This document shows positions 53,783 through 63,517 of a DNA stretch of 64,000 nucleotides, piece by piece. Source of the stretch: JAVBPB01 sp031549965. GTDB lineage: Bacteria > Bacillota > Clostridia > Lachnospirales > Lachnospiraceae. The position numbers and the translations under genes are program-made. The stretch's first letter is position 1, and the number at the start of each line of letters is the position of its first letter. The stretch is taken from NCBI GenBank assembly GCA_031549965.1, contig JAVBPB010000010.1, positions 16,430 through 80,429 on the forward strand. The letters are read 5' to 3'. Below the pieces are notes generated by a model that was not told the DNA's origin, searched no databases, and saw nothing but the letters and a program-made list of their open reading frames with translations.

Positions 53783-56215
53783 TTAGTTAACGGAGGATAT
53801 TTTAATAACTATTTTGAATAAATCCCCATCTATATAGATATTAAATTCTCCTCCCTGTATTTCTACCAGACTTTTTGCTATTGATAACCCAAGACCGCTT
53901 CCTTCTGTGCTTCTTGATATATCTCCTCTTATAAATCTTTCTGTAAGATCATTTGCATTTATGTTTAATATTGAACTGGATATGTTTTTTATGGATAAAC
54001 TTACTTTATTTTGTCTATGCTCCATATCTATATAGACTCTTGTTCCGCTTAAAGCGTATTTATATATATTTGTATAAAGGTTTTCTAGTACTCTGTATAT
54101 TCTTTTTCCATCAGCATTGACTACTATAATATCTTCTTCTGAATTAAATATTAATTCCAGCCTTTTTTCAAGAAATTTTTCCTCAAACTCGCCATTTGTT
54201 TGTTTGATCAGTTCAACCAGATTGATTTCTGAAAGTTCAATTGATATATTTCCAGAACTTGCCTTAGAAGCTTCCATTAAGTCTTCTGTAAGATGCTTTA
54301 ATCTTTGAGATTTTTCATCTAGTATGTTTATATACTCTTTAATATTTTCATTATCTATTTTTTCCCTTTTAATTAATTCAACATAGTTTATTATTGATGT
54401 AAGTGGTGTTTTTAAATCATGGGATACATTGGTTATTAAATCAGTTTTTAATCGCTCATTTTTTAAACTTTCTTCTACAGCAAGACTAATGCCATTACCA
54501 ATGTTATTTATATTTTCTCCTAGTATCTTTATTGAATTATTATATTTTATACTGCTTGTATTAATTTTATATTTTGAGTCCCCTTTTGAAATCTTTTCAG
54601 CTCCCTGATAGATTTTATAAAAGTTTATTCCTGTTTTTAATGCATATATAAAGAAAATGGCATTAAAAATAATAGCTGAGAGAAAAGCAAGTGGTAAATC
54701 TGTATTACATAAGTAAAGTAAGGCTAGGTTAAATACAAAATTAGTTATAACCATCACTGAAGTTACTATTACCAATCTATACATTAGCTTTATATTATTT
54801 AATATTATTTTAATTAATAGAAAAATTTTATAAATAATGCTATTTGAAAATAAGGTTTTTGATTTTATTCTCCTTACTAAACTTAATAAAAATAAAGTAG
54901 CTAATAAATATAATAATGTATAACACATTATACTATAAGCTATATAATATACTGCAAAAGACAATATCTCCGTATTATTTATTCCATTTCTAAAATTATT
55001 TGCTAATAGATAAATTACAGTATATGCTCCAACAAAACCTAATAAAGAATAAATTTCCAAATATATTTTATCAAACCAATTTATTGTAATATTATCACTA
55101 CCTTCTTTATGCCCTGCACTGACAATTACATGAATAAAACTGATCACCGACAAAATAAATCCTGCAATTATTAAAAATACTGAAACTCCAAAATTACTAC
55201 TATAATCTTTGTATTCCGAATTTTCAATAAAATATTTATCTTTTGCTTTTAAGTCCGGATTTATGGTAACATATATTTCATAATTAGTTTTTAAATGCAC
55301 CTTATATTCAGTTATTATGTTTTCTAAAAAGGAGCTTAATTTAATAATATTGGTATTAATAAAATTATCGTTAATAATTATATTAGCATTTAGTTGACTA
55401 TTTTTTATATATTCTAATAAGTTATTTTCTTTAATCCTTAATAGATCAACATTGTATTTTCCATTAGCTTTAAAAATGTCAAATACCTCTGATTGATTGT
55501 TTAAATCAATATTTGTTATGGCATTATTATATTCCCTGTCTATAATAATAAATTTAATATTAGAATTTTGATTAGATAAAGTAGTTTTTATCCGTTCGTA
55601 TTCATACTCGCTAATTAAACCCATTTCAATTTCAAAATTATATAAATAATTATTATTTAACTCCTCAAAACGTAAGTTATAACTTTCATTAGTTTCTTTA
55701 ATCTGTCTTTCCATTTCTTTTTGGGTTGATTCTTTTTGATTATTAGCATTTTCTTTAGCTTGTTCAATATTGCCTTCTATGGAATTAATTAATTCATTTG
55801 AATTATAATTATCTTCAAGGCTTAATTCTCTTTCTAATGGTTCTATGTAACTTTCTAAATTACTTCCAATATTTTTAAATTCAGCTTCGAAAATTAAAGA
55901 TATATTTTTTAATTCATTGGCTTTTTCATTTTCCAAACTAGCTTTTTGAGCATTTAAATGCTCTTCCTTTTTTTTATTATAATAGCCTTTAGTGTAATTA
56001 TCATAATTCATATAATTAATAAGTTCGGATATGTCACTAGCTACCTCTCTGGCAAATGCATCACTTTCAAAATATACATTATTAAAATTAAAATTATATC
56101 CATTTTTTACATATATTTTTGCCACTAAAATAATACCAATAATAAGTGCCACACTACTTAGGTATAACGTTATATGTGCAATAATTTTTAGTACAATAGC
56201 TTTTTTTATTTTCAT
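53783..56215 (-). CDS. Large membrane sensor histidine kinase
   Basis: An 810-residue kinase. After a first membrane helix (about 13-32) there is an external region of about 300 residues rich in Lys/Glu heptads (a predicted coiled coil at about 80-200). Six to eight further helices (about 345-545) and a HAMP-like stretch follow. The catalytic core has the phosphoacceptor His599 in NVSHDLKTPL, an N-box around 711-720 and EGSGLGLSIAK near 771-781. The multi-helix membrane part is larger than usual and suggests sensing within the membrane or cell wall. It is paired with the response regulator 13 bases upstream. Confidence 0.9.
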   Translation of the reverse strand: MKIKKAIVLKIIAHITLYLSSVALIIGIILVAKIYVKNGYNFNFNNVYFESDAFAREVASDISELINYMNYDNYTKGYYNKKKEEHLNAQKASLENEKANELKNISLIFEAEFKNIGSNLESYIEPLERELSLEDNYNSNELINSIEGNIEQAKENANNQKESTQKEMERQIKETNESYNLRFEELNNNYLYNFEIEMGLISEYEYERIKTTLSNQNSNIKFIIIDREYNNAITNIDLNNQSEVFDIFKANGKYNVDLLRIKENNLLEYIKNSQLNANIIINDNFINTNIIKLSSFLENIITEYKVHLKTNYEIYVTINPDLKAKDKYFIENSEYKDYSSNFGVSVFLIIAGFILSVISFIHVIVSAGHKEGSDNITINWFDKIYLEIYSLLGFVGAYTVIYLLANNFRNGINNTEILSFAVYYIAYSIMCYTLLYLLATLFLLSLVRRIKSKTLFSNSIIYKIFLLIKIILNNIKLMYRLVIVTSVMVITNFVFNLALLYLCNTDLPLAFLSAIIFNAIFFIYALKTGINFYKIYQGAEKISKGDSKYKINTSSIKYNNSIKILGENINNIGNGISLAVEESLKNERLKTDLITNVSHDLKTPLTSIINYVELIKREKIDNENIKEYINILDEKSQRLKHLTEDLMEASKASSGNISIELSEINLVELIKQTNGEFEEKFLEKRLELIFNSEEDIIVVNADGKRIYRVLENLYTNIYKYALSGTRVYIDMEHRQNKVSLSIKNISSSILNINANDLTERFIRGDISRSTEGSGLGLSIAKSLVEIQGGEFNIYIDGDLFKIVIKISSVN

Positions 56216-56228
56216 ACATATTCCTCCA

Positions 56229-56918
56229 TTAATTTGCTTCTATTTTATATCCAATTCCCCATACGACCTTTAAATATCTTGGCTCTTTGGGATTTATTTC
56301 AATTTTTTCTCTTATATGCCTTATATGAACTGCAACTGTGTTTTCTGCACCAAATGAATCTTCATTCCATATACTTTCATAGATTTCATTAATTGAAAAT
56401 ACTCTGCCTTTATTTTTGATTAAAAGTAAAAGTATACTGTACTCAATAGGTGTAACTTTTATAATCTCCCCATCAACACATATTTCCTTTTTTATATCAT
56501 TAATTTCTAAGCCCCCCACAACATACATGTCTTTTTCCTCAATCATATTTCCAAGCTTTGTATAACGCCTTAACTGGGATTTTACCCTTGCTATTAATTC
56601 TAAGGGATTAAATGGTTTTGTTACGTAATCATCTGCACCTACATTAAGTCCCAAAATCTTATCTGCATCTTCCGACTTTGCTGACAGAATTATTATAGGA
56701 ATACTACTGTTTTCCCTTATCTTTAACGTTGCTCTGATTCCATCTAACTTTGGCATCATTACATCAATAATTAAAAGATGAATTTCATTGCTTTTTATTA
56801 ACTTTATAACCTCCTCTCCGTCATATGCCTTTAACACATGGTAATTTTCCTGTTCTAAATAAATTCCTATAGCCTCTACGATCTCCTTATCATCATCACA
56901 CACAAGTATTTTCTGCAT
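56229..56918 (-). CDS. OmpR/PhoB-family response regulator
   Basis: A 229-residue regulator. The receiver domain has Asp8/Asp9, phosphoacceptor Asp52 in IIDVMMP, Ser/Thr in IILSAKS and Lys in VTKPFNP. A winged-helix DNA-binding domain (about 128-226) follows, ending VWGIGYKIE. It is the first gene of the two-component operon. AGGAGG lies before the ATG. Confidence 0.95.
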   Translation of the reverse strand: MQKILVCDDDKEIVEAIGIYLEQENYHVLKAYDGEEVIKLIKSNEIHLLIIDVMMPKLDGIRATLKIRENSSIPIIILSAKSEDADKILGLNVGADDYVTKPFNPLELIARVKSQLRRYTKLGNMIEEKDMYVVGGLEINDIKKEICVDGEIIKVTPIEYSILLLLIKNKGRVFSINEIYESIWNEDSFGAENTVAVHIRHIREKIEINPKEPRYLKVVWGIGYKIEAN

Positions 56919-57048
56919 AAAATTCCTCCTATTATTTCCTGCATTTACAGTTATATCAAATTAATTTTAAATTGAAGCTCTAAATTTCTTAATAATTTCT
57001 TAATTTCTAATTTTTAAAGTTAAAACTATATTTGTGCTTTGATTAAAT

Positions 57049-57120
57049 CTATACAATACTTGATGCTTTTTGCTCCTGTTCATAAATTTTTAACCACTTA
57101 TAGAAAGTAGAAGAGGAAAT
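57049..57120 (-). pseudogene. Possible transposase helix-turn-helix fragment
   Basis: On the minus strand a short open segment reads SSSTFYKWLKIYEQEQKASSIV and stops. STFYKWLK-type helices are common in the DNA-binding parts of small transposase ORFs. There is no start and no catalytic domain. It lies in a 570-base gap that also holds a terminator-like hairpin and an IS-end repeat. Confidence 0.3.
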
Positions 57121-57211
57121 AGGTGTGCTTGAGTTGACGTTTACACACTACCAATAAAAATTATTTGACAATACAAAGACAAATTCATATGTCAATTCAC
57201 CACACATAGAA

Positions 57212-57238
57212 ATAGCAACCTCACGGTTGCTATTTTCC
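57212..57238. terminator. Hairpin terminator in the regulator-ATPase gap
   Basis: AAATAGCAACC and GGTTGCTATTT form an 11-bp stem around a 4-base loop, with T-rich flanks. On the minus strand it follows a broken 20-30 codon frame (GKEIELGHMFADISECIVGK) that reads as the tail of a degenerate small gene. Confidence 0.55.
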
Positions 57239-57399
57239 CACAATACATTCCGAAATATCCGCAAACATATGCCCTAATTCAATTTCCTTTCCGTTCATAG
57301 AGTAGCAACTTTCATATTATTCACTCTCCTTGCTTTTGTCTCTAAATATCATATCACATCGGGACAATTTAAGAGATTTGCATGTAAAAAAGAGCCAAA

Positions 57400-57442
57400 A
57401 AATTTACACAACCTAAATCAAGGGCTTTTTCAGTGGCCTCAT
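57400..57442 (-). repeat. IS-end-like repeat, inverted copy of 16503-16545
   Basis: The reverse complement matches 16503-16545 with about three differences over 43 bases (shared words TGAAAAAG and CCTTGATTTAGGTTGTG). It lies 45 bases past the stop codon of the HD/ATPase gene, so it may also influence transcript ends there. Confidence 0.6.
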
Positions 57443-57486
57443 TATCATCTGTACGCTTTTTAATTGAATGAACTTTTATAATGAAA

Positions 57487-60400
57487 CTAAATGTTTATAG
57501 AACTCGTTTCTTCTTCTGTTTTAATCCATTTCTTATATACTTCCCTAATCAATTTTTCATATTCGTTCATTATATCATCCCTATGGATTTGCTTAAATTC
57601 CAGTTCTTTGATTTTAATTTTAGCAACATAATCAATCAACTTCTGAAAGCTTTCACTCTCTTTATACCTTTTCCAAATTTGATCCCACTCCACCTTTTGA
57701 TCACTTTGTAATAACTTTTCAATATAATTAACTCCTATAAAAGGAAATATTGTATAGCACCTTAGGGGAACGATATTGGTATTCCTATAACCAGAGGGTA
57801 ATTCTGATAAACATAACATTGAGTAATTACTAAGGCCCGGTATGACATACATGGATTTTCCCATTAATTCCTTTTTGTTCTCTGATAATACATTTAAAAT
57901 GTGGTTAAGAATGTATTCTTCAGATACCGCAGTCAATACAGGTCTGTGGTTTTGTATCTTGCCATAAGCAAATTTATAAATCAAAACTGTATTTCCCGAT
58001 ATTTTAATATATCCCGCCTTTTTTATGGACAAGGGAAAGTCCCAAAACTCCATAATTTGCGTAAGAAAATCTTTTGAAATATAGTTTATATTTTCACTTG
58101 ATAAAGATTTATCTATCCAATTGATCCCCGTATCATATGCTGGAAAATCTTTTGGACTCATCCACCATATATTTTCCCAGTTATTTAATATTTCCACAAT
58201 ACTAAACGATTTCAAAAACAAATTCTTGTCTTTAAAATATACCATTGCAACCTTATGAGTAATATTATTATTACATTCATTTTTCAATATTAAAGAATTC
58301 TTAATTATATCTCCTTTCATCATTCTCAACAAGCATCCGGAGAGTTTTATAGCAATATTTAATTCATTAAGGTCTTTCCCCTCTAAAATGTCCTGATTTT
58401 CTCTATACCGCCTTGTAATAGATAAAATTGCGGCATTTGCTGCCTGCATTATTGCTTCTTGTATCTCTTTTTTCTTTCCAGTCAGTATCTCATTTCTATT
58501 AATAGATAAGGTATCCTTAGGTTCATAATCCCATATATAAGCTTTAATATTCCAAAACGGATAACAAAATCTTTTATCTATTTCAATTTCCTTTACATGC
58601 ATTCCCCTATAATATAGAGTAGTTGTGCCAAAAATACATTGTTGCTGGGGACTCATTTCTAAAACGATTAAACCATCCGTGCTCATCTGGGGATAATAAA
58701 AATAAATCGCTTTTTCATAAATAATGAAATTATTTTCTCCACTTATCATACCCCTATCAAGATCACCGTTGAAATGCGTTATCAACTTCTCCATAATGCC
58801 ACTAATCTTATTTTCATTAATTTCTACATCGTTTACATAATATTTAATATGAATGGGGAACAAATCATTTCCCAATGTCTGATTAATATAATTTGAAATT
58901 TCATTAAAAATATGGTCATAGGATGAATCAAATTCATCTTCTAAATATTTCATTTTATTTTTATGGATGTTAATTATCATTTTTGTACCATATTCTGAAA
59001 CCGGAATATTCTTCTGAGTTTTCTCCACCGCATATAATATTCCCCCATTTTCTGCAGAGTAAAAATGTAGATCTCTTACTATGTGATCCATACGTGAACC
59101 AGATTCCGCATAAAGCTTATCCACTACACCAAACACAGACTGCATGCCAATTCCAAATGCCCCTGTAGGCTTTAGCCATGTTGGCATACATCTGATAATC
59201 TGCTCTGTCTCCATGTCCCTGGGCCCACCAATTTCTTTCATTCGCTTCAATGCTTTTTGATCTATACCTGTTCCTACATCCTTAATTTCTATACGTAATA
59301 TTGGCACTAGTTCTGAGGGATAAGAGTAATATTTTATATTTACTTCCACTTTTAAATTCCGAATATAATCGCCAATATTATTAAAAACATCAAATACTTT
59401 CCATTTTCTTGAATCATTACCAAAATTGATCGGCTTACCGTACCTACCTTCTTTTAAATAAAAAAACACCTGTAACTTTGTTGCATCCATAGCATTTTGT
59501 ACCAATTCCCTAATAAAAACCCAATGAACCCTTTTTTCAAAGGCAACATTATCCTGTTGCCACTGTTCTTCATACAGCTTAGTACCTTGTATAATCTCCA
59601 CAGCACGCCTATGGCTAATTCTGTATTTTAAATTTACACCCTGTTCATTAATTTTATACCCCTGCCACCATATTTCAAAACTCCTTAATAATGGCACAGA
59701 TCCATCTAAATTATCTGGAACAATTTTTACCCAATTTAATGCAAAAAAATCCAAGTCGTCTTTTAAATAATCAAACCACTTTTGCAAAAGTATACAGGCT
59801 TTTTGCTTAATATCTGACTTTTTTCTCTTATCTTCAAAAAACTTTTCTACAGCTATCTGACTCCTTTTTTCTTCAATAATATGCTCTTTTATGTATTCTA
59901 TTTTTTCTTTTGCACCAAGATCCCTCAGTCCGTTAGCCATGTCTGTGTTGTTCTTTTCCAATTCATATTCTCTAACATCAATTAACTCATATTGTGACTT
60001 TTTAGGAATGTCATTTTCTATAAAGAACTCTGCTTTTATACTAATTTCTTTTTCATTTATACATATATGAGAAATACTTTTATGTTTTTCAATTTCTGCC
60101 CAAGTAATGAAAGGCAATTCGCTTTCCCCCCAGTTTCTTAACTGATACAGATTAAATCTATTGTTTTCTAGATCCAACAAATCCCCCAGTCTTAGTAAAA
60201 TCAAAATTAACCTTGGATGAATATCATCATTATCAATACCTTTTTCTGTCCGATATAAGGAATTTAAGATATATTTCTTATCATAAATATGTCCTTCACA
60301 AATTTTTCTTGCTAAATTCCATATCCTGTCAGGAATAAAATCACTACCACATTTTTTTGTATTCTCAATGTCTTTTATTACCCTTTTATGATGTTGACCA

Positions 60401-60912
60401 CGAATATATTCTGAAATTAAGAAGTTTAAATCCCGATTCTTTTGCCGAATATCAGCTAAATGATTGATTGTTATGAATGTGCTTAAATCAACATTCCTTG
60501 CTGCTGTTCTGACTTCCTCATCCGGATGATTTTGACAAGAAAGCATAAAATCAATAAATTCTTCTGAATAGATCAAGGTTTTAATTTCATCCTCATCTAT
60601 ATACATTCCTGTATCATGGCGATATGCACATTCTAACAGCATCCATGTATCGGTATACCCTAATTTGCTGATTCGATTCTTCCCCAAAATAAGCTCAATA
60701 GAGGAAATGATTGCTTCGCTATGTATTGCACCATGATTACTATACATCAAAAAAGGGGTTGATGTTTGGTTGATTTTTTTACTTAGTGCTTCCTTATCTA
60801 ATAGCCACTTACTATGTAACAGTTCAGCCGTTACACATACTTCTGACAAAGCTGCCAAATGCTCCTCTAATCCATAAAATTTGGTATTCTTTTTAGTATA
60901 TTCTTTATTCAC
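57487..60912 (-). CDS. HD-domain plus Hsp90-like (GHKL) ATPase protein, 1141 residues
   Basis: The N-terminal half is an HD-type hydrolase domain: NHGAIHSEA (His64), ECAYRHDTGM (His99-Asp100), a second HH at 174-175 and RLGDLLDLEN near 241-250. From about residue 455 an Hsp90/GHKL ATPase follows: N-box RELVQNAMDATKL (468-480), DVGTGID near 545-551 and PTGAFGIGMQSVFG near 582-595. The last 500 residues are helical and unidentified. This HD plus Hsp90-like arrangement is known from predicted bacterial conflict systems. The gene starts within the last codons of the receiver gene (4-base overlap), so it is the final gene of a four-gene operon and the probable main effector or switch. Confidence 0.82.
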   Translation of the reverse strand: MNKEYTKKNTKFYGLEEHLAALSEVCVTAELLHSKWLLDKEALSKKINQTSTPFLMYSNHGAIHSEAIISSIELILGKNRISKLGYTDTWMLLECAYRHDTGMYIDEDEIKTLIYSEEFIDFMLSCQNHPDEEVRTAARNVDLSTFITINHLADIRQKNRDLNFLISEYIRGQHHKRVIKDIENTKKCGSDFIPDRIWNLARKICEGHIYDKKYILNSLYRTEKGIDNDDIHPRLILILLRLGDLLDLENNRFNLYQLRNWGESELPFITWAEIEKHKSISHICINEKEISIKAEFFIENDIPKKSQYELIDVREYELEKNNTDMANGLRDLGAKEKIEYIKEHIIEEKRSQIAVEKFFEDKRKKSDIKQKACILLQKWFDYLKDDLDFFALNWVKIVPDNLDGSVPLLRSFEIWWQGYKINEQGVNLKYRISHRRAVEIIQGTKLYEEQWQQDNVAFEKRVHWVFIRELVQNAMDATKLQVFFYLKEGRYGKPINFGNDSRKWKVFDVFNNIGDYIRNLKVEVNIKYYSYPSELVPILRIEIKDVGTGIDQKALKRMKEIGGPRDMETEQIIRCMPTWLKPTGAFGIGMQSVFGVVDKLYAESGSRMDHIVRDLHFYSAENGGILYAVEKTQKNIPVSEYGTKMIINIHKNKMKYLEDEFDSSYDHIFNEISNYINQTLGNDLFPIHIKYYVNDVEINENKISGIMEKLITHFNGDLDRGMISGENNFIIYEKAIYFYYPQMSTDGLIVLEMSPQQQCIFGTTTLYYRGMHVKEIEIDKRFCYPFWNIKAYIWDYEPKDTLSINRNEILTGKKKEIQEAIMQAANAAILSITRRYRENQDILEGKDLNELNIAIKLSGCLLRMMKGDIIKNSLILKNECNNNITHKVAMVYFKDKNLFLKSFSIVEILNNWENIWWMSPKDFPAYDTGINWIDKSLSSENINYISKDFLTQIMEFWDFPLSIKKAGYIKISGNTVLIYKFAYGKIQNHRPVLTAVSEEYILNHILNVLSENKKELMGKSMYVIPGLSNYSMLCLSELPSGYRNTNIVPLRCYTIFPFIGVNYIEKLLQSDQKVEWDQIWKRYKESESFQKLIDYVAKIKIKELEFKQIHRDDIMNEYEKLIREVYKKWIKTEEETSSINI

Positions 60913-61343
60913 ACTTTAACCCCTCCCATCTCCTTTAAATAATCTATTAATTTTTTATAGCGATTACTATAATTTTTATTTACAATTTTTAACTCATTAA
61001 ATATATTTTCCTCAATACTACCCTTCAGTTGTTTTACATATCCTGTATATATAATTACTTTATCAACTAGCGAATGTTTTTCATCTTTTAGATAATCAAA
61101 AAAAACCCATCCTGACAATTCCCCCTGATTGATACGTTTCAAATATACTTCCGGAAGACCCTTAATGTCCATAAGATCCATGTCTAAAATAATTGCATTA
61201 AATACTTCTTTCCCTTGTTCGTCCGTCAGATAATAAATCGCATCTGAAAAATTGGAAGTATATTTTACTTCATACCCCTCATCCTCCAATTCTTCTATAA
61301 TCCTTCTGGCATCGTAATCATCTTCTATACAAAGCACTTTCAT
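60909..61343 (-). CDS. Stand-alone receiver domain protein
   Basis: A 144-residue receiver without an output domain. Asp8/Asp9 bind the metal, Asp54 (IILDMD) is the phosphate acceptor, Thr100 (IIYTG) and Lys123 (VNKNY) complete the site. An insertion around 58-85 (KGLPEVYLKRINQGELSGWV) lengthens the loop after the phosphorylation site. It overlaps the kinase gene by 26 bases and the HD/ATPase gene by 4, so phosphoryl signals likely pass from the kinase to this protein and then to the large ATPase. Confidence 0.88.
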   Translation of the reverse strand: MKVLCIEDDYDARRIIEELEDEGYEVKYTSNFSDAIYYLTDEQGKEVFNAIILDMDLMDIKGLPEVYLKRINQGELSGWVFFDYLKDEKHSLVDKVIIYTGYVKQLKGSIEENIFNELKIVNKNYSNRYKKLIDYLKEMGGVKV

Positions 61344-63000
61344 TTTTTTTTCCCTTCTTTCCTCTATCTGTAGGAATCTTTAATATGAATGTATTTTCAG
61401 CCACTTTCTCTTTAATGTGACTATAAACATACAGAGGAGTTATTATTCCTAAGCTTATATCTAATCCAAGAACTTTCTTGTCAAGATTGTCCCTTTTTAT
61501 GTCAATTAATGCTTTTTCATATTTATTAAGTTCTTCACGGGTTGTACTATACCTTCCCTCTAAAAGCTTATAGTTATACAACATTGGAATATTATACTCA
61601 CATGATATATTATATTTATCTTCTAAATAAGCAGACTCATGTGTTAAGGTTCCCCCCTGAACTTCCGCTAATTGTTTGGCGATATATAATCCAAACCCAA
61701 TTCCTGATCTATTCATGCTGTCATTGGCTCTATAACCATATTCATAGATTTTCTCTTTGTCTTCTTCTTTAATTAACTGACCAAAACTCTTTACAGATAT
61801 TATATATTCTTTTTCATCTTCAGATAAAAAATAATCCAAATAAATGGTAGTACCTAAATAACAATATTTTTCTGCATTTTGCAAAAGATTGTAAACAACC
61901 TGTTCTACCATCCGGGGATCCGCATACATTTCTGGCCTACTTGCATCTGTAAACTTTACTTCTTCTATCTTTAAAATTTTTGATTGACTTTTTAGTCTAT
62001 CTCCATATATATCATGCCATCTGAACATAAAAGTGTGATATGGAAAGAAACTTTCAAAATTTGGTTCACCTATAATATTACCATTGGATTGATTGCTTGC
62101 AATCATATCAACTAAATAGCTATATCTTGTAAATCCATCCACTAAATTATGACTCTGTTTGATAAAGTTATTTACAAATGGATAATTTTTATCAATCTCC
62201 AAATTTTTATTAGTATATTCAATTTCCGCATGAGACAATTGTTTTTTAGCTTTGTGCATTAAACTTTCAATTCCAGATGTAACTTGTGCAATTTCATGAT
62301 TAGTATATCTTAATAGTAATTCTAATTGTAATTTTACTTTATAAGAATAAAGCCCCTGCCAACGTGCCAAAAAAGATACTGCCAAATAGGATAACAACGA
62401 TTTAAACTCTTCATTTTCTCTAATAGACACCTCTTTAAATACACATAAAATTCCAACCTGCATATCAGGAAATTCCTTTAAAGCATAAATATATAGTGAC
62501 TTTTTATCCTCTTTTAATATTTCCTTACTGTTTAATTGATTTTGATTTTCTTTTTTTATAATGTCAAATATCTCATTATCTTCTATTGACAATGTTATTA
62601 AACCATTTCTTTCTTGATCTAAAGAATCTTTCCATTTCTCATTTTTTGTTTCCATAATATAAGGTGAATCTTCATAATTTTTCTGTGCATCACGACTTTG
62701 ATCTTCATTTGGATGAATTTCATCATCTAACACTGCTCCTTTAAGACTTTCTTCAACTCCCAGACTTGTCACAATACTTCTGGGTTTAAAACAGGTAATT
62801 CCTTTCAATTCATACAGTGTCCTTATTTCGATCAAAGCATCAAACATATGTGTTCTTGCCACTGTTAAATTTCTGTTAATATGCTCAAATGAACTACAAG
62901 GATATACCTGATCTGATTGCTGTACCTTTTCAAGTCCCAGTACAAAAGACATTGCCTTTTTCCCATAAAATGATTCATTGTCTTTTACCACATCATTCAT
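61318..63000 (-). CDS. Soluble histidine kinase-like protein
   Basis: A 560-residue kinase with no membrane helix. Residues of about 160-215 look like a GAF-type sensor (LYIYALKEFPDMQVGILCVF). The dimerisation helix has RYTNHEIAQ with His235. The ATP-binding domain has N-box YNLLQNAEKY (370-379) and SGIGFGLYIAKQLAEVQGG (432-450). The first G-box is the atypical VKSFGQLI rather than D-x-G-x-G, as in some conflict-associated kinases. The last 100 residues are unassigned. It follows the 2TM gene by 40 bases and is coupled to the receiver. Confidence 0.85.
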   Translation of the reverse strand: MNDVVKDNESFYGKKAMSFVLGLEKVQQSDQVYPCSSFEHINRNLTVARTHMFDALIEIRTLYELKGITCFKPRSIVTSLGVEESLKGAVLDDEIHPNEDQSRDAQKNYEDSPYIMETKNEKWKDSLDQERNGLITLSIEDNEIFDIIKKENQNQLNSKEILKEDKKSLYIYALKEFPDMQVGILCVFKEVSIRENEEFKSLLSYLAVSFLARWQGLYSYKVKLQLELLLRYTNHEIAQVTSGIESLMHKAKKQLSHAEIEYTNKNLEIDKNYPFVNNFIKQSHNLVDGFTRYSYLVDMIASNQSNGNIIGEPNFESFFPYHTFMFRWHDIYGDRLKSQSKILKIEEVKFTDASRPEMYADPRMVEQVVYNLLQNAEKYCYLGTTIYLDYFLSEDEKEYIISVKSFGQLIKEEDKEKIYEYGYRANDSMNRSGIGFGLYIAKQLAEVQGGTLTHESAYLEDKYNISCEYNIPMLYNYKLLEGRYSTTREELNKYEKALIDIKRDNLDKKVLGLDISLGIITPLYVYSHIKEKVAENTFILKIPTDRGKKGKKNESALYRR

Positions 63001-63040
63001 TTTTTAATATTCCTTCCTAAATTGATTTTTTCAAAGTTTC

Positions 63041-63517
63041 TCACTCTGTATTTCCAACAACTCCTTTTTTTACGGCATTGTCCTTCCATTGCAGACGTTC
63101 TGCCTGATTAATTTTCTCAAAATTCATAATAAATATTCTTTCTTTTTCCTCCAAATCTTCATCATTATATTCATTAATATTGCCATTAAACTGAACACAT
63201 TCACTTTTTAATGCCTCAGCACATCCTCTATATCGAATCCATGATTCCTTTAATCTAATCAATGCCTGAACGCTGGTAATAACAGTAACTACACTGGAAA
63301 TTATGGTAACCATTAACTTATTCTGCACCCAATTTATCTGGCTAAGGACAGGAATACTTGCATTTAATACTACTGCTAAAATACTTAAAATATAATACAT
63401 ATATTTAAAAATTAAAGCTCTATGAACATAATACTTTAAAGTCATTTCTACAGTTTTTTTTACATTCTCATTCTTTAGATTAACTTCATATGTATTTAAT
63501 AACTCGTGTCTTATCAT
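63041..63517 (-). CDS. DUF4231/SLATT-like two-helix membrane protein
   Basis: A 158-residue protein with two adjacent membrane helices (about 39-58 and 68-88) followed by a conserved amphipathic helix LKESWIRYRGCAEALKSEC and an acidic tail. This is the pattern of DUF4231, one of the SLATT families predicted to form pores when a linked sensor is triggered. It is the first gene of the operon with the kinase, receiver and HD/ATPase genes. AAAGGAG lies 13-14 bases upstream of the ATG. The pore function is inferred from the family. Confidence 0.75.
   Translation of the reverse strand: MIRHELLNTYEVNLKNENVKKTVEMTLKYYVHRALIFKYMYYILSILAVVLNASIPVLSQINWVQNKLMVTIISSVVTVITSVQALIRLKESWIRYRGCAEALKSECVQFNGNINEYNDEDLEEKERIFIMNFEKINQAERLQWKDNAVKKGVVGNTE

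Noticed and set aside
57113..57140. Similarity of this stretch to the 27-base word at 24335
   Set aside because: Only a short partial match (GAGTTGACG versus AAGTTGACG); too weak to call a third copy.
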